DNA of 64,000 nt from Rivularia sp963920925 (GCF_963920925.1 NZ_CAWUDI010000002.1:208198-272197), one strand, 5' to 3'; counted from the stretch's first letter, positions 7,646 to 17,437 are shown. Made by a program: numbers and translations. Notes: generated by a model from the letters alone, not told the origin.

Positions 7646-10600
7646 ATGAACAACGGCAAAGTCAGAATTTACGAATTATCAAAGGAATTGAATTTGGAAA
7701 ATAAAGAGCTATTAGCAATTTGCGATCAGCTCAATATCGCGGTCAAAAGTCATAGCAGCACGATTACAGAATCAGATGCAGAACGTATTCGCTCGCAAGC
7801 AGAAAAAGTGACCGCTTTGGGGTTATCCAAACATGGTACAAATAATAAGGGTTCTGGCAATGGTGCTTCTGCACCCAACAAACCACAAATATTGGAAATT
7901 CGTAGCAAACCAAAGCCATCGAAGAATTCCAATAGCGCTGACTCTACTTCTAAGCCACCGCAAAATGATTTAAAAAATCAACACAGTGCATCTGCCTCGG
8001 TTGTGCTTTCCCAATCAAATAATTCTTCAGTCTCGCCGATGGAACCAGTGACACCAACTGTACCTGTCTCCCCAGATAACTCTGTATCCGTTGCAAATAC
8101 GGATAATTCAGCATACACCCCCTCTTCAGAATCAAATAAAACAGCTTTGAGCAAACAAGAAAAACTAGTTTCACCCAAATCCAAGCCGGAAAGACCAAAC
8201 TCACCCGAACTAACTGCGCCGCCAACTAGACCTGCGGCAGCAAACCCAAATTCCGGTTTAGATAATCGCGCTGTCGAAAAACCAGTTCTCAAGCGCGATC
8301 GCACTCAATCAAAACCGCAAGGTCGTAAGCCGACTGCGGATAAAGTCGAACAATCAAACGTCGAAGAATCAAACGTACCGGCAGTGTCAGCAGACGCACC
8401 AGTTAAAACGGCGCGTCCGACAACGGCTGCACCAGTATCGAAAACAGAAAAACCACAAAAGCCCAAGAAAGTTTTACCTGGTGGAAGTCCTTCAGATGTT
8501 GGACGGCCGAGGAAGCAAGCACGTCAAGATTCATCAGCGCCTCCGAGCGTATCAACACCACTTAGATCGCCTTCCCGACCGGCGAAACCGGCAGCTATAA
8601 GTGAGTCAACTGATGTTGATGATAATCAAGATGATGATGTTGTTGATGAAGTAGTTGAACTCAAGCGTCCAACTCCACCTCGCTTACCTAGAGGTCAGAA
8701 AAAGCGCTCCAAGCAAGAGGAGGCTATTGACGAAGCCAAAGAAGCAGCAAAAGCTGCTAAGGCTCCGAAAAACAAGCGTCTGAAGCCAATGGCGGCTGAA
8801 GATGATTTTGAGGTAGACCTACTTGACGAAGACGAAGCAGCAGATACTATCGCTTCAGCAGTTAGTAATGCTATAGTTCGTCCTCCCAAGCCAAAAAGTT
8901 CCAAACCAACAGCAGCACCAACACCTGCTGCACCTAGCAAAATCAAAAAATCCGGTTCTCGCGACCAAAATCGTCGGCGCGGTGGTGGCGGCGGCAACAA
9001 TAATAATGCAGAAACAGAAGCGAAACGTCAGCGCCCTGAATTCATCACCGTTAGCGGCCCAATGACCGTACAAGAATTGGCAGATGGTTTGGCAATGCCA
9101 GATACGGAAATTGTTAAAATCTTGTTCATGAAGGGTATTGCAGTTAGTATTACCCAAAGTCTTGATACTTCCACAGTCATCAATGTAGCTGAAGAATTAG
9201 AAGTATTAGTAGATACTCCAGAGCCGAAAGCAGAAGCCCGTAAAGTTACGGAAATGCTTGACTTGGAGGATATGGATCATCTGCTCCATCGTCCGCCTGT
9301 AGTAACAATTATGGGTCACGTAGACCACGGTAAAACAACCCTACTCGACTCGATTCGCAAAAGTAAGGTTGCTTCCGGAGAAGCAGGAGGTATTACCCAG
9401 CACATCGGCGCTTACCATGTAGATATAGAACATGATGGTAAAGAGCAGCAGATTGTCTTCTTAGATACTCCCGGTCACGAAGCCTTTACAGCAATGCGGG
9501 CAAGGGGAGCGCGGGTAACTGACATTGCCATATTGGTAGTGGCAGCAGATGACGGCGTTCGTCCTCAGACAATTGAAGCAATCAAGCACGCTCAAGCTGC
9601 GGAAGTGCCGATTATTGTCGCAATCAACAAAATTGATAAAGAAGCCGCACAGCCAGATAGAGTTAAGCAAGAGTTAACTCAGTATGGTTTGACAGCAGAA
9701 GAATGGGGTGGCGACACAATCATGGTTCCCGTCAGCGCCATTAATGGGGAAAACCTAGATACGCTTTTAGAGATGATTGTGCTGGTTTCCGAAGTTGAAG
9801 ACCTCCAAGCCAACCCAGCGCGTTCGGCGAAAGGAACCGTCATCGAAGCTCATTTGGATAAAGCAAAAGGCGCGGTTGCAACCTTGTTGATTCAGAACGG
9901 TACCTTACACGTAGGAGATATCCTCGTAGCTGGTTCCGTCTTCGGAAAAGTTAGAGCAATGGTTGATGATAGAAGCCAACGGGTAGACATTGCGAGTCCT
10001 TCCTTTGCTGTAGAAGTATTGGGCTTAAATGACGTACCGTTCGCAGGAGATGATTTTGAAGTCTTCAAGAATGAGAAAGAAGCACGGTTACTTGCCAACG
10101 AACGAGCCGAAGTAATACGTCAATCCCGCTTGATGCAGGGAGGGCGCGTAACTTTGACAAGTATTTCAGCACAAGCACAAGAAGGCGAGTTAAAAGAACT
10201 CAACTTAATCCTGAAAGGAGACGTGCAGGGTTCTGTGGAAGCTATTTTGGGTTCGCTCAAACAAATTCCGCAAAACGAAATACATATTCGGATGTTGCTA
10301 TCTGCTCCGGGAGAAATTACCCAGACAGATATTGACCTTGCAGCAGCTAGTGGTGCCGTAATTATCGGCTTCAATACCACATTTGCTAGTGGTGCAAGAC
10401 AAGCAGCAGACGAAGCTGGTGTAGATGTACGAGAATACAACATCATTTACAAACTCTTAGAAGACATCCAAGATGCATTGGAAGGTTTGCTGGAGCCAGA
10501 ATTAGTCGAAGAACATTTAGGACAAGCAGAAGTACGTGCAGTCTTCAAAGTGGGCGGCGGCGCTGTTGCCGGTTGCTACATTCAATCTGGCAAGTTGCTT

Positions 10601-10813
10601 CGTAACTGTAAAGTGAGAGTACGTCGCGGTAACAACACAGTATTTGAAGGTGCCCTTGATTCGCTCAAGCGGATGAAAGAAGACGTGCGCGAAGTCAATT
10701 CCGGTTATGAATGTGGTATCGGCGTTGATAAATTCAATAGTTGGGAAGATGGTGATGTGATTGAAGGTTATCAAATGGTGACTAAACGTCGCACTCTTGC
10801 AATGGCAAGATAG
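7646..10813 (+). CDS. infB: Translation initiation factor IF-2
   Basis: 1055 aa. This GTPase recruits initiator fMet-tRNA to the 30S subunit and promotes subunit joining. An IF2_N domain (VRIYELSKELNLENKELLAI) lies at residues 2-50. A 400-residue Pro/Ser/Lys-rich disordered linker, long as in other filamentous cyanobacteria, leads to a second IF2_N domain (about 470-525). The G domain has G1 GHVDHGKTT (557-565), G3 DTPGH (607-611) and G4 NKID (661-664). Domains II, III and the tRNA-binding C-terminal barrel (RRGNNTVFEGALDSLKRMKEDVREV) complete it. The linker contains a basic GRRRGGGG-like patch with Asn runs. It is the last gene of the operon; a strong terminator follows. Confidence 0.98.
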   Translation: MNNGKVRIYELSKELNLENKELLAICDQLNIAVKSHSSTITESDAERIRSQAEKVTALGLSKHGTNNKGSGNGASAPNKPQILEIRSKPKPSKNSNSADSTSKPPQNDLKNQHSASASVVLSQSNNSSVSPMEPVTPTVPVSPDNSVSVANTDNSAYTPSSESNKTALSKQEKLVSPKSKPERPNSPELTAPPTRPAAANPNSGLDNRAVEKPVLKRDRTQSKPQGRKPTADKVEQSNVEESNVPAVSADAPVKTARPTTAAPVSKTEKPQKPKKVLPGGSPSDVGRPRKQARQDSSAPPSVSTPLRSPSRPAKPAAISESTDVDDNQDDDVVDEVVELKRPTPPRLPRGQKKRSKQEEAIDEAKEAAKAAKAPKNKRLKPMAAEDDFEVDLLDEDEAADTIASAVSNAIVRPPKPKSSKPTAAPTPAAPSKIKKSGSRDQNRRRGGGGGNNNNAETEAKRQRPEFITVSGPMTVQELADGLAMPDTEIVKILFMKGIAVSITQSLDTSTVINVAEELEVLVDTPEPKAEARKVTEMLDLEDMDHLLHRPPVVTIMGHVDHGKTTLLDSIRKSKVASGEAGGITQHIGAYHVDIEHDGKEQQIVFLDTPGHEAFTAMRARGARVTDIAILVVAADDGVRPQTIEAIKHAQAAEVPIIVAINKIDKEAAQPDRVKQELTQYGLTAEEWGGDTIMVPVSAINGENLDTLLEMIVLVSEVEDLQANPARSAKGTVIEAHLDKAKGAVATLLIQNGTLHVGDILVAGSVFGKVRAMVDDRSQRVDIASPSFAVEVLGLNDVPFAGDDFEVFKNEKEARLLANERAEVIRQSRLMQGGRVTLTSISAQAQEGELKELNLILKGDVQGSVEAILGSLKQIPQNEIHIRMLLSAPGEITQTDIDLAAASGAVIIGFNTTFASGARQAADEAGVDVREYNIIYKLLEDIQDALEGLLEPELVEEHLGQAEVRAVFKVGGGAVAGCYIQSGKLLRNCKVRVRRGNNTVFEGALDSLKRMKEDVREVNSGYECGIGVDKFNSWEDGDVIEGYQMVTKRRTLAMAR

Positions 10814-10920
10814 TGAGTAGACAACGGTGTCATAGTCGAGCTAGGCAACTTAGGTATTTATTACCCCTAGTTGCCTTAGCCTATAACAGTCCATACGCCA
10901 ATATAAAATTACCCAAATTA

Positions 10921-10968
10921 AAATATGTAGAGATTTTAGACTTTGCTTTGATCTCTACATATTTTTTA
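10921..10968 (+). terminator. Intrinsic terminator of the rimP-nusA-infB operon
   Basis: A perfect 14-base inverted repeat, AAATATGTAGAGAT (10921-10934) and ATCTCTACATATTT (10951-10964), with a 16-base loop and a T-rich tail. It lies 108 bases past the infB stop and inside the small frame 10813-11094, which argues against that frame being a gene. Confidence 0.9.
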
Positions 10969-11292
10969 TTAGGGAGTAGGAGCAGGGGAAAAGACCGTAA
11001 AATTTATGAAAAAAATATTTGTTTTAGTAACAAGGACAACAGAAATGTCCGTAAGCGAAGCACTACTTTGAAAAAGTATGGAATAAAACCTTAATCTAAT
11101 TACTGCCTAATTCTCTTGTAGCGCGGGTAAACTAAACTTTAAAATATTAAGATAATAAATCTGTAAATTGGCATTAATAGACGGTATAGCTCCTTATATT
11201 GAAGTATAGTTCAGAACACAAGCAATTTAATCAAAATAAATCACAATATATTCTGCACAAATTAAAAAAGTTAAATAGAGGATTGAATAATC

Positions 11293-11499
11293 ATGACTAG
11301 TTTTACAGTCAAAAGTGATGGCAATTTAAAAGGCGATACAGAGATTTGGAATAATTTGAAGCAGGCGATCGCGATTAGTTCGGGTTTTCAACGCTGGCAA
11401 ATGGAACGAATGCAATCTGACGAAGATTTTGGACAAATAATCTTAGACGAGCAAGTACAGCGATATTTAAGAGAAACTTTAGAAACCCTAGCTTATTAA
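11293..11499 (+). CDS. Small conserved cyanobacterial protein of unknown function
   Basis: 68 aa, acidic, no signal peptide or membrane helix. The N-terminus (SFTVKSDGNLKGDTEIWNNLKQAIA) and the C-terminus (VQRYLRETLETLAY) read like a small conserved cyanobacterial family; that is a memory-based impression, not a search. GAGG lies 10 bases before the ATG, and a terminator follows 40 bases after the stop, so it appears to be an independent transcription unit. No function can be assigned. Confidence 0.75.
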   Translation: MTSFTVKSDGNLKGDTEIWNNLKQAIAISSGFQRWQMERMQSDEDFGQIILDEQVQRYLRETLETLAY

Positions 11500-11540
11500 T
11501 CAGTGAACAGTGAACAATGAACAATAAATAACCAGTACAA

Positions 11541-11567
11541 GCCCTTAGAAAGAGGGCAATTTTTTTG
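11541..11567 (+). terminator. Intrinsic terminator after the 68-aa gene
   Basis: GCCCT (11541-11545) pairs with AGGGC (11553-11557) and is followed by seven T. It lies between the plus-strand small gene and the convergent helicase-like gene. Confidence 0.75.
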
Positions 11568-11607
11568 CTGATAATTGATAACTGATAACTGTTAATTGCT
11601 AACTGAT

Positions 11608-13167
11608 TCAAGTTTCTTCTTCTAACGTAGAAAACAAATTTGGATCTAAATAATTTATCCGTGAAAGGGGACTTAAGGCTGCAAGAACTTGAGCGCCGTA
11701 GCTGCGGTAAATTGCCCGACTATCAAGCAAAGCCACTACGCTGCTTGAATCTCTGGCTGGGGCTACCGCTCGCTGTAGCTCATTTAATGCTGTAGGTAAC
11801 AAATATAAGCGGAACCAATCTTGATGGGAATGCTTGTAATAAGCAACTCTACCAGCCACCAATGGATCTTCTAAAGACGGTAGGGGTAAAGTTGAAATAA
11901 TTAACATTTGCGGCGATGGTAAAACTCTTTGATTTTCGCGCCAAAATTCCCAACCGCAAACTAAAATACCATTTTCATCCAAACAAGTTTTATCTACCTG
12001 TACCCGCGAACCAAATTCAGAAGCCAAAATTGCTCCTAATTGAGCTTTCAAGGGTACATCTCCTACTAAAATTACGGTTAAGCCAGGTGATGTTGCACTC
12101 AAACATACCATCTGACGAACTTGATCAATAAAGACGGGTTTAAATTCTGGGGTATTGGGTAAGGGTAATTTATTAGGTATGTAAAGTTGAATGGCTTGGG
12201 TTTGATTATCCGAAGAGAATTTTAGACAAGTCAAATCGCCCAATCCCAAACGCTGACGAAATAATGTAGCTTCAGTATCTGGTTCTAAAGCAGAACCAAT
12301 TAACACTACGGGTTGTCGCTGCCAAATCGGCGAGAGAATTGATGCTAATTCAATCGGGGCGCAATGTAGGGAAAATAAACCTTGACGGCGATTAATAGTA
12401 GCCCAAAGTAAAGGAGGAGAAGGCGAAGATTTGTTAGGGGAAAAAGTTTCATGTCTGGTTCTAAATAATTGCCAAAACTTCTTCCAAGATTCAGGAAGGC
12501 TATTTAACTCTAAACTTGAATAAGTCCGGCATAAAATTTCTTCTTCAGGTTCCGATATTAAGTAACATTCGTAAGGATTTGCGGGATGTTGAAAGATTTC
12601 GCGCGTCAACTGCACCCTCATAGTGCGAATTTCTTCGGCAAACGAAGGGCAAGCCAACATTAACTGTTCCCAATCGTAGGATTCAATACTGACAGTTAAC
12701 TGTTTGCGTATCCAATCTTCTAAATCATCCACACCGTCAATAATTGTGGGAATATTGGCAGGAAAATTATTATTAGAACTCAACTGTGCTTCCAACCAAG
12801 CTTGGGGAGACACCATGAGAATTCCCTTGAAATCATCAGAGGGGAAAATATCGGCAACTATTATAGGTTTATTGACTTTTAACCACTTTTGTAGTCTGGG
12901 AATTTCCACCTGTAACAAACGCTGCTGTACTGCTCGATTTGCCACAATAATTACAGCCCCGTGCCACATCAAAGCCGAAGCCACAAAACTAGTACGATAC
13001 TGCCCTTGATAACCACAAGCCGCTCCCACTTGAATTAAGGCGCTACGTCCCACCCTCAAGGCTCGTGCTACCAACCGCGCCATCGTCAAATGATGCGGCC
13101 AAGAAGGAAAACCTGCCTGCGATCGCAGGAAGTTATGTAGTGATAAATGAACTTCAGCTTCAATCAC
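11608..13167 (-). CDS. DinG-like helicase homologue with degenerate ATPase motifs
   Basis: 519 aa. Overall layout resembles cyanobacterial DinG/XPD-type superfamily 2 helicases: an N-terminal RecA-like part, an IIDGVDDL segment where DEAH is expected (about 141-148), and a C-terminal part with LFSLHCAPIELASIL and VVALLDSRAIYRSYGAQVL. Key residues are missing. The Walker A position (about 46-58) has GAACGYQGQYRTS with no Lys. The motif VI position has QRAVAPARDS instead of QGxGRxIR. It is shorter than DinG (about 700 aa), and I see no cysteine cluster arranged like an Fe-S site. It may bind DNA without unwinding it, or be structural. The frame is intact, so it is not a simple pseudogene. Family placement is moderately sure. 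Confidence 0.7.
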   Translation of the reverse strand: MIEAEVHLSLHNFLRSQAGFPSWPHHLTMARLVARALRVGRSALIQVGAACGYQGQYRTSFVASALMWHGAVIIVANRAVQQRLLQVEIPRLQKWLKVNKPIIVADIFPSDDFKGILMVSPQAWLEAQLSSNNNFPANIPTIIDGVDDLEDWIRKQLTVSIESYDWEQLMLACPSFAEEIRTMRVQLTREIFQHPANPYECYLISEPEEEILCRTYSSLELNSLPESWKKFWQLFRTRHETFSPNKSSPSPPLLWATINRRQGLFSLHCAPIELASILSPIWQRQPVVLIGSALEPDTEATLFRQRLGLGDLTCLKFSSDNQTQAIQLYIPNKLPLPNTPEFKPVFIDQVRQMVCLSATSPGLTVILVGDVPLKAQLGAILASEFGSRVQVDKTCLDENGILVCGWEFWRENQRVLPSPQMLIISTLPLPSLEDPLVAGRVAYYKHSHQDWFRLYLLPTALNELQRAVAPARDSSSVVALLDSRAIYRSYGAQVLAALSPLSRINYLDPNLFSTLEEET

Positions 13168-13458
13168 GCGCTTTAAATCCCATACATAGTAAAGTAAGTT
13201 TTTAGCTTTTAGTTTTTAGTTAAATATGAAAGTTAATTGTTTAACTCCAGAATTTTAAACAGTTCTCCTACAACAGTTCTTATCTATATTTATATTATTT
13301 TGCTAGTTTTAGGGCGGCACATAGTACCGAATTGTTACACTACAGACGATTAAACATTTTTTATATGTAACGTAGTTCGGTACAGAAGCAGCCAGAACCC
13401 GAATTACGCTTTTACTCTATCCCTTATTGCTAATAAATAGCTAATTACTCTTGCAATT

Positions 13459-14421
13459 ATGCCAACTTATAAAGGAATTTCAGCCGAAGCTTTTAGACAT
13501 CCCTTAGATCGTCAAGCCGAAGAATCTTTAAGAGGTTTACCAGGGTTTGATTTTCTTGCCCGTAAATTTGTAGAATTTGTCTACGAACGTCCGCAATTAG
13601 TTTATCTAATGGGTAACACCATTGAAGTCGGACCGCGACAATATTCAACTATTTACCAGATATTTCGGGAATGCGTGCGAGATTTGGATATTTATCCAGA
13701 ACCCAAACTGTTTGTCGAGCAAAATCCCGTTGCAAATAGTTATGCTTTGGGACAGGAGCATCCTTACATCGTCATCAACACGGGAATTTTGGATTTACTC
13801 AACGAAGCCGAAATTAGGTCTGTGCTAGCCCACGAGTTAGGACATATTAAGTGCGGTCATACTATTTTAATTCAAATGGCGATGTGGGCGATGAATGCCG
13901 CCTCTATTGTCGGGGAACTAACTTTTGGGATTGGTAACATAGTTAGCAGCGGTTTGATTTTTGCTTTTTTTGAATGGCGACGCAAAGCCGAGTTAACAGC
14001 AGATAGAGCCGCATTATTGGTTACAGATGACTTAACAACAGTTATGTCTTCAATGATGAAAATTTCTGGCGGTAGTAATAAATATGCCAATGAATGTAGT
14101 TTACAGGAATTTATTCGTCAGTCGGAAAATTATCAAGCACTTGACGAAGATGGACTCAATCAAGTGTATAAATTTTTAATGTATAACGGCGCTCAAGGGG
14201 TAATGCTCAGTCATCCTTTTGCAGTTGAAAGAGTAGATTTTCTAAGAAAATGGGCTGTATCTCAAGAATATGCAGAAATTAAAAGAGGAAATTATCGCAA
14301 AGAAGCCTCGGAGGGTGCAGTTGAAGTCAAACCTGAAGCTAATCAAAACGAAGAAATTGATAAATTGCGGCGACAAATAGAAGAATTACAGCAAGAAATT
14401 AATCAAATTAAACGCGATTGA
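13459..14421 (+). CDS. M48 family zinc metallopeptidase
   Basis: 320 aa. The HELGH zinc motif is at residues 125-129 (LAHELGHIKCGH), and the third ligand is expected in AELTADRAALL about 50 residues later. Both fit M48 (HtpX/Ste24-like) peptidases. The hydrophobic stretch about 133-175 may touch or cross the membrane, but the protein lacks the usual N-terminal helices of HtpX. The C-terminus ends in a Lys/Glu/Gln coiled coil (about 285-320). It probably degrades damaged or membrane proteins; the substrate is not deducible. A terminator follows at 14453. Confidence 0.9.
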   Translation: MPTYKGISAEAFRHPLDRQAEESLRGLPGFDFLARKFVEFVYERPQLVYLMGNTIEVGPRQYSTIYQIFRECVRDLDIYPEPKLFVEQNPVANSYALGQEHPYIVINTGILDLLNEAEIRSVLAHELGHIKCGHTILIQMAMWAMNAASIVGELTFGIGNIVSSGLIFAFFEWRRKAELTADRAALLVTDDLTTVMSSMMKISGGSNKYANECSLQEFIRQSENYQALDEDGLNQVYKFLMYNGAQGVMLSHPFAVERVDFLRKWAVSQEYAEIKRGNYRKEASEGAVEVKPEANQNEEIDKLRRQIEELQQEINQIKRD

Positions 14422-14452
14422 TCGAGGGGAAATAAAAAATACTACACAAGCA

Positions 14453-14475
14453 AAACCCACGGAGGTGGGTTTAAT
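14453..14475 (+). terminator. Hairpin terminator between M48 peptidase and lysS
   Basis: AAACCCAC (14453-14460) pairs with GTGGGTTT (14465-14472) across a GGAG loop. The T-tail is short, so efficiency is uncertain. It separates the peptidase from lysS. Confidence 0.65.
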
Positions 14476-14560
14476 TGAAAAAACTTATCCCGACTATTCT
14501 CAATGTACAATGCGGGCAGAGAACTATAATAAAACCTTGCCCTCAGAAAGTTCGTAAACC

Positions 14561-16087
14561 ATGTCGGAAGAAGATATCCGTGCCACGAGGCTAGAAAAAG
14601 TAAAGCAGCTACGAGAGCAGGGGATGAATCCTTATGCTTATAGCTGGGAAGTAACTCATCACGCGGGTGAATTACAAGAGAAATTCGCCGATATCGCTAA
14701 CGGTGAAGAAGTTGATTTTGAAGTGGCGATCGCCGGAAGAATAATGACACGTCGTGTCATGGGTAAGCTGGCGTTTTTTACTTTGCAGGATGAAACTGGC
14801 ACTATTCAGCTTTATTTGGAGAAGAAGCGCATTTCTGAAAGTATGGCGGATATGGATGCCGATGCTTTCAAAAATCTCAAACAGCTTACGGATATGGGCG
14901 ATATTCTGGGAGCAAAGGGAACTATAAAACGGACTGAAAAGGGCGAATTATCGGTTTACGTTAAACAATATACTGTCCTGACTAAATCCCTGTTGCCTTT
15001 ACCCGACAAATGGCATGGGTTAACTGATATCACCAAACGTTATCGTCAGCGTTATGTGGATTTGATTGTTAACCCAGAAGTGCGACAAACTTTTCGCCGT
15101 CGCGCTTTGATTACTGCTGGGATTCGCCGCTATTTAGACGAGCGGGGATTTATTGAAATTGAAACTCCGGTAATGCAAGGTGAAGCTGGTGGTGCGGATG
15201 CACGTCCGTTTATCACTTATCACAATACGCTGGAAATGCAGCTGTATTTACGCATTGCTACCGAACTTCATTTAAAGCGGTTAATTGTTGGTGGGTTTGA
15301 AAAAGTTTTTGAATTAGGAAGAATTTTCCGCAACGAGGGCATTTCAACCCGTCACAATCCGGAATTTACTACCATTGAGCTTTACCAAGCTTATGCCGAT
15401 TACAACGATATGATGGATTTAACGGAAGGTATTATTACTACCGTTGGGCAAGAAGTTATCGGCACGCTGAAAATTAATTACCAAGGAACTGAAGTCGATT
15501 TGACTCCCCCTTGGCGAAGAGTCACCATGCACGAGTTGGTGAAAGAATATTCAGGTGTAGATTTTAATTCTTTACAAAATTTAGCAGAAGCCAAAGCTGC
15601 CTGTAAAAATGCTGGGATTGAAAGTATAGATGATTGCCCTTCCTTGGGTAAACTTCTTAATGAAGCCTTTGAACAAAAAGTGGAAGAAAATCTCATTCAG
15701 CCTACATTCGTAACTGATTTCCCCGTTGAAATTTCGCCTTTAGCAAAACCCCATCGTTCTAAACCCGGTTTGGTGGAACGATTTGAATTATATATGGTAG
15801 GAAGAGAAACTGCTAATAGCTTCTCCGAGCTTACAGATCCTATCGACCAACGTCAACGCTTAGAAGAGCAAGCTGCGAGGAAAGCAGCTGGCGATTTAGA
15901 AGCCCAAGGTGTGGATGAAGACTTCCTCACCGCATTAGAATACGGGATGCCTCCTACAGGTGGATTGGGTATTGGTATCGATCGATTGGTGATGCTATTA
16001 ACTGATGCGGCAAGTATTCGCGACGTTATCGCCTTTCCCCTACTCAAACCAGAAAATACTACCGAAAAAATCGAGGAGCAGTCTTAG
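14561..16087 (+). CDS. lysS: Lysyl-tRNA synthetase, class II
   Basis: 508 aa, normal length. It charges tRNA-Lys with lysine using ATP. The N-terminal OB-fold anticodon-binding domain (VAIAGRIMTRRVMGKLAFFTLQD) spans about 55-145. The class II catalytic core has motif 2, FRNEGISTRHNPEFTTIE, and motif 3, GGLGIGIDRLVMLLTD. The lysine pocket and the RPF/ETP segments are intact. It stands alone, between a hairpin at 14453 and a clear terminator at 16102. Confidence 0.98.
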   Translation: MSEEDIRATRLEKVKQLREQGMNPYAYSWEVTHHAGELQEKFADIANGEEVDFEVAIAGRIMTRRVMGKLAFFTLQDETGTIQLYLEKKRISESMADMDADAFKNLKQLTDMGDILGAKGTIKRTEKGELSVYVKQYTVLTKSLLPLPDKWHGLTDITKRYRQRYVDLIVNPEVRQTFRRRALITAGIRRYLDERGFIEIETPVMQGEAGGADARPFITYHNTLEMQLYLRIATELHLKRLIVGGFEKVFELGRIFRNEGISTRHNPEFTTIELYQAYADYNDMMDLTEGIITTVGQEVIGTLKINYQGTEVDLTPPWRRVTMHELVKEYSGVDFNSLQNLAEAKAACKNAGIESIDDCPSLGKLLNEAFEQKVEENLIQPTFVTDFPVEISPLAKPHRSKPGLVERFELYMVGRETANSFSELTDPIDQRQRLEEQAARKAAGDLEAQGVDEDFLTALEYGMPPTGGLGIGIDRLVMLLTDAASIRDVIAFPLLKPENTTEKIEEQS

Positions 16088-16101
16088 TAATTACACTTTC
16101 A

Positions 16102-16136
16102 GGTGCGTTATGTAGTTGCTTAACGCACCCTTTTTA
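16102..16136 (+). terminator. Intrinsic terminator of lysS
   Basis: GGTGCGTTA (16102-16110) and TAACGCACC (16121-16129) form a perfect 9-base stem with a 10-base loop, followed by CTTTTT. It lies 14 bases after the lysS stop. Confidence 0.92.
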
Positions 16137-16210
16137 ATTTATATATATAGTGTGTAATCAAAATCTAAATCAATCTAAATTTTAAGTTAGGATGCGAGGG
16201 ATACCATTTT

Positions 16211-16906
16211 TTGCAAGCGAAAGATATCAAAAATAGGTTAAAATATCTTAGAAGGGAAGCATCTATAGTAGACCCAAATTTAGCAAGAAGATTAGATGAG
16301 ATAAACCGTTGGGTAAAAGATTTAAAACCTGGTTCGTTAACTGCAAAGAAATTTGTAATTTTATTTTTAGAACAAGTAATTAGAGATGCTGAAGTTTGGC
16401 TTAAAGTTAAATCTTTACCAACCTATGAAGAACAGCAGATGGCTTTTGATGCTCTTAAACCAAGTTTGAAATTTTGGTACAGCTATTTGTTTCCTAAATG
16501 GTTGAGCGAAAATGACTCTAAATTTTACATTTGGAGACAAAAATTAATGTCTGGCGAATTTTCCGCAGATGATGCCGATTTAATTACATCCGTTATTGAT
16601 AATATTCAACGTCGTGGAGGCACTGTCGTAAAAAGATATATTGCCGACTTTTCAATGGCTACCGATATTATTGTAAGCAGTAAATACGATACACCTCTTT
16701 GCGTTCAACTTACTAGCTTAAGTGAAGAATTTTTTCAAGATAAATTTAACAATTGGGAATCCACACTACGTTTTTGGAAGATAGATAAAGGATTGCTATT
16801 AAGCTACAATCCCGGTATAACCGATTTTGTAGACCGAATAGTTAACGTGACGCTTTACAACAGCAATAATCTAGAAACAGGTATTTATTTAACTTTTAGT
16901 TTTTAG
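16211..16906 (+). CDS. Unknown protein, first gene of a two-gene cassette
   Basis: 231 aa from a TTG start; GAGGG lies 10 bases upstream, but the frame stays open above it, so the start is not certain. I recognise no family. The N-terminal two thirds are helical and rich in Lys, Glu and aromatics. The C-terminal third (KRYIADFSMATDIIVSS, LCVQLTSLSEEFFQ, then FWKIDKGLLLSYNP) has a beta-alpha-beta look reminiscent of nuclease-like folds, but no complete D-ExK motif is present (Q-L-T where E-x-K would stand). There is no signal peptide or membrane helix. It sits 57 bases before a second small acidic gene in the same orientation. Confidence 0.6.
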   Translation: MQAKDIKNRLKYLRREASIVDPNLARRLDEINRWVKDLKPGSLTAKKFVILFLEQVIRDAEVWLKVKSLPTYEEQQMAFDALKPSLKFWYSYLFPKWLSENDSKFYIWRQKLMSGEFSADDADLITSVIDNIQRRGGTVVKRYIADFSMATDIIVSSKYDTPLCVQLTSLSEEFFQDKFNNWESTLRFWKIDKGLLLSYNPGITDFVDRIVNVTLYNSNNLETGIYLTFSF

Positions 16907-16963
16907 TTTTTGATTATTAGCTAATTAAAGCATCGGTAATATCTCTTAATAATTCGAGTCATA

Positions 16964-17437
16964 ATGGTAAAAGAAATGTCAATAGACACTAAAAAGAGAT
17001 TAGATAAGTTTATAGAATCAGTAGAAGCGGCTCAAAAATTACAAAATGACATAGTTAGATACGGACTCGAAGCAGCTTATTTATATGCTGAAGATGTAGA
17101 TGGAGATTGGTTAGAAAAGTGGGATGAAGATGAGAATACGCAAACCAATTTTGTCGAATCGGTAACAACTTTTTTAGAAAGTGATAATTGGGTAGCTGTA
17201 AGTGTAAGAAAGCAGTTGCAAGGTAAATCGCTCTGTGAAATTGCGGCTCAATTGGAAGACTGTCTGAGACTTTCTGAATTGCAAAGTCGAGTATTTGCGA
17301 TCAAAACCGTATTAGTTGAAAGTGCGAGTTTTGCAAAAATTAACTGTAGTTTTAGCGATGACAGCGATACAGTTGATTTATTAGATTTAGCCGAACAATT
17401 GGTAGAGAGATTGGAAAGAATTTTTGATCGGGAATAG
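16964..17437 (+). CDS. Small acidic protein, second gene of the unknown cassette
   Basis: 157 aa, strongly acidic and helical. An acidic tract lies near residues 45-58 (AEDVDGDWLEKWDEDE), and a Leu/Glu-rich C-terminus could mediate oligomers. No known domain is recognised. The start may be ATG 16964 or the downstream ATG at 16976 (MSIDTKK). It is in tandem with the 231-aa gene, and the pair is flanked by the lysS terminator and by a purine-rich repeat tract. The pairing of a basic-aromatic protein with an acidic partner could suggest a complex or a toxin-antitoxin-like unit, but nothing in the sequence proves that. Confidence 0.65.
   Translation: MVKEMSIDTKKRLDKFIESVEAAQKLQNDIVRYGLEAAYLYAEDVDGDWLEKWDEDENTQTNFVESVTTFLESDNWVAVSVRKQLQGKSLCEIAAQLEDCLRLSELQSRVFAIKTVLVESASFAKINCSFSDDSDTVDLLDLAEQLVERLERIFDRE

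Noticed and set aside
10813..11094. 93-aa open frame overlapping the infB stop
   Set aside because: It runs through the strong infB terminator hairpin (10921-10968), has no ribosome site and no family-like sequence.
16211..17437. Restriction-modification or known toxin-antitoxin system
   Set aside because: No methyltransferase, no complete nuclease motif and no recognised toxin or antitoxin fold; kept as unknown.
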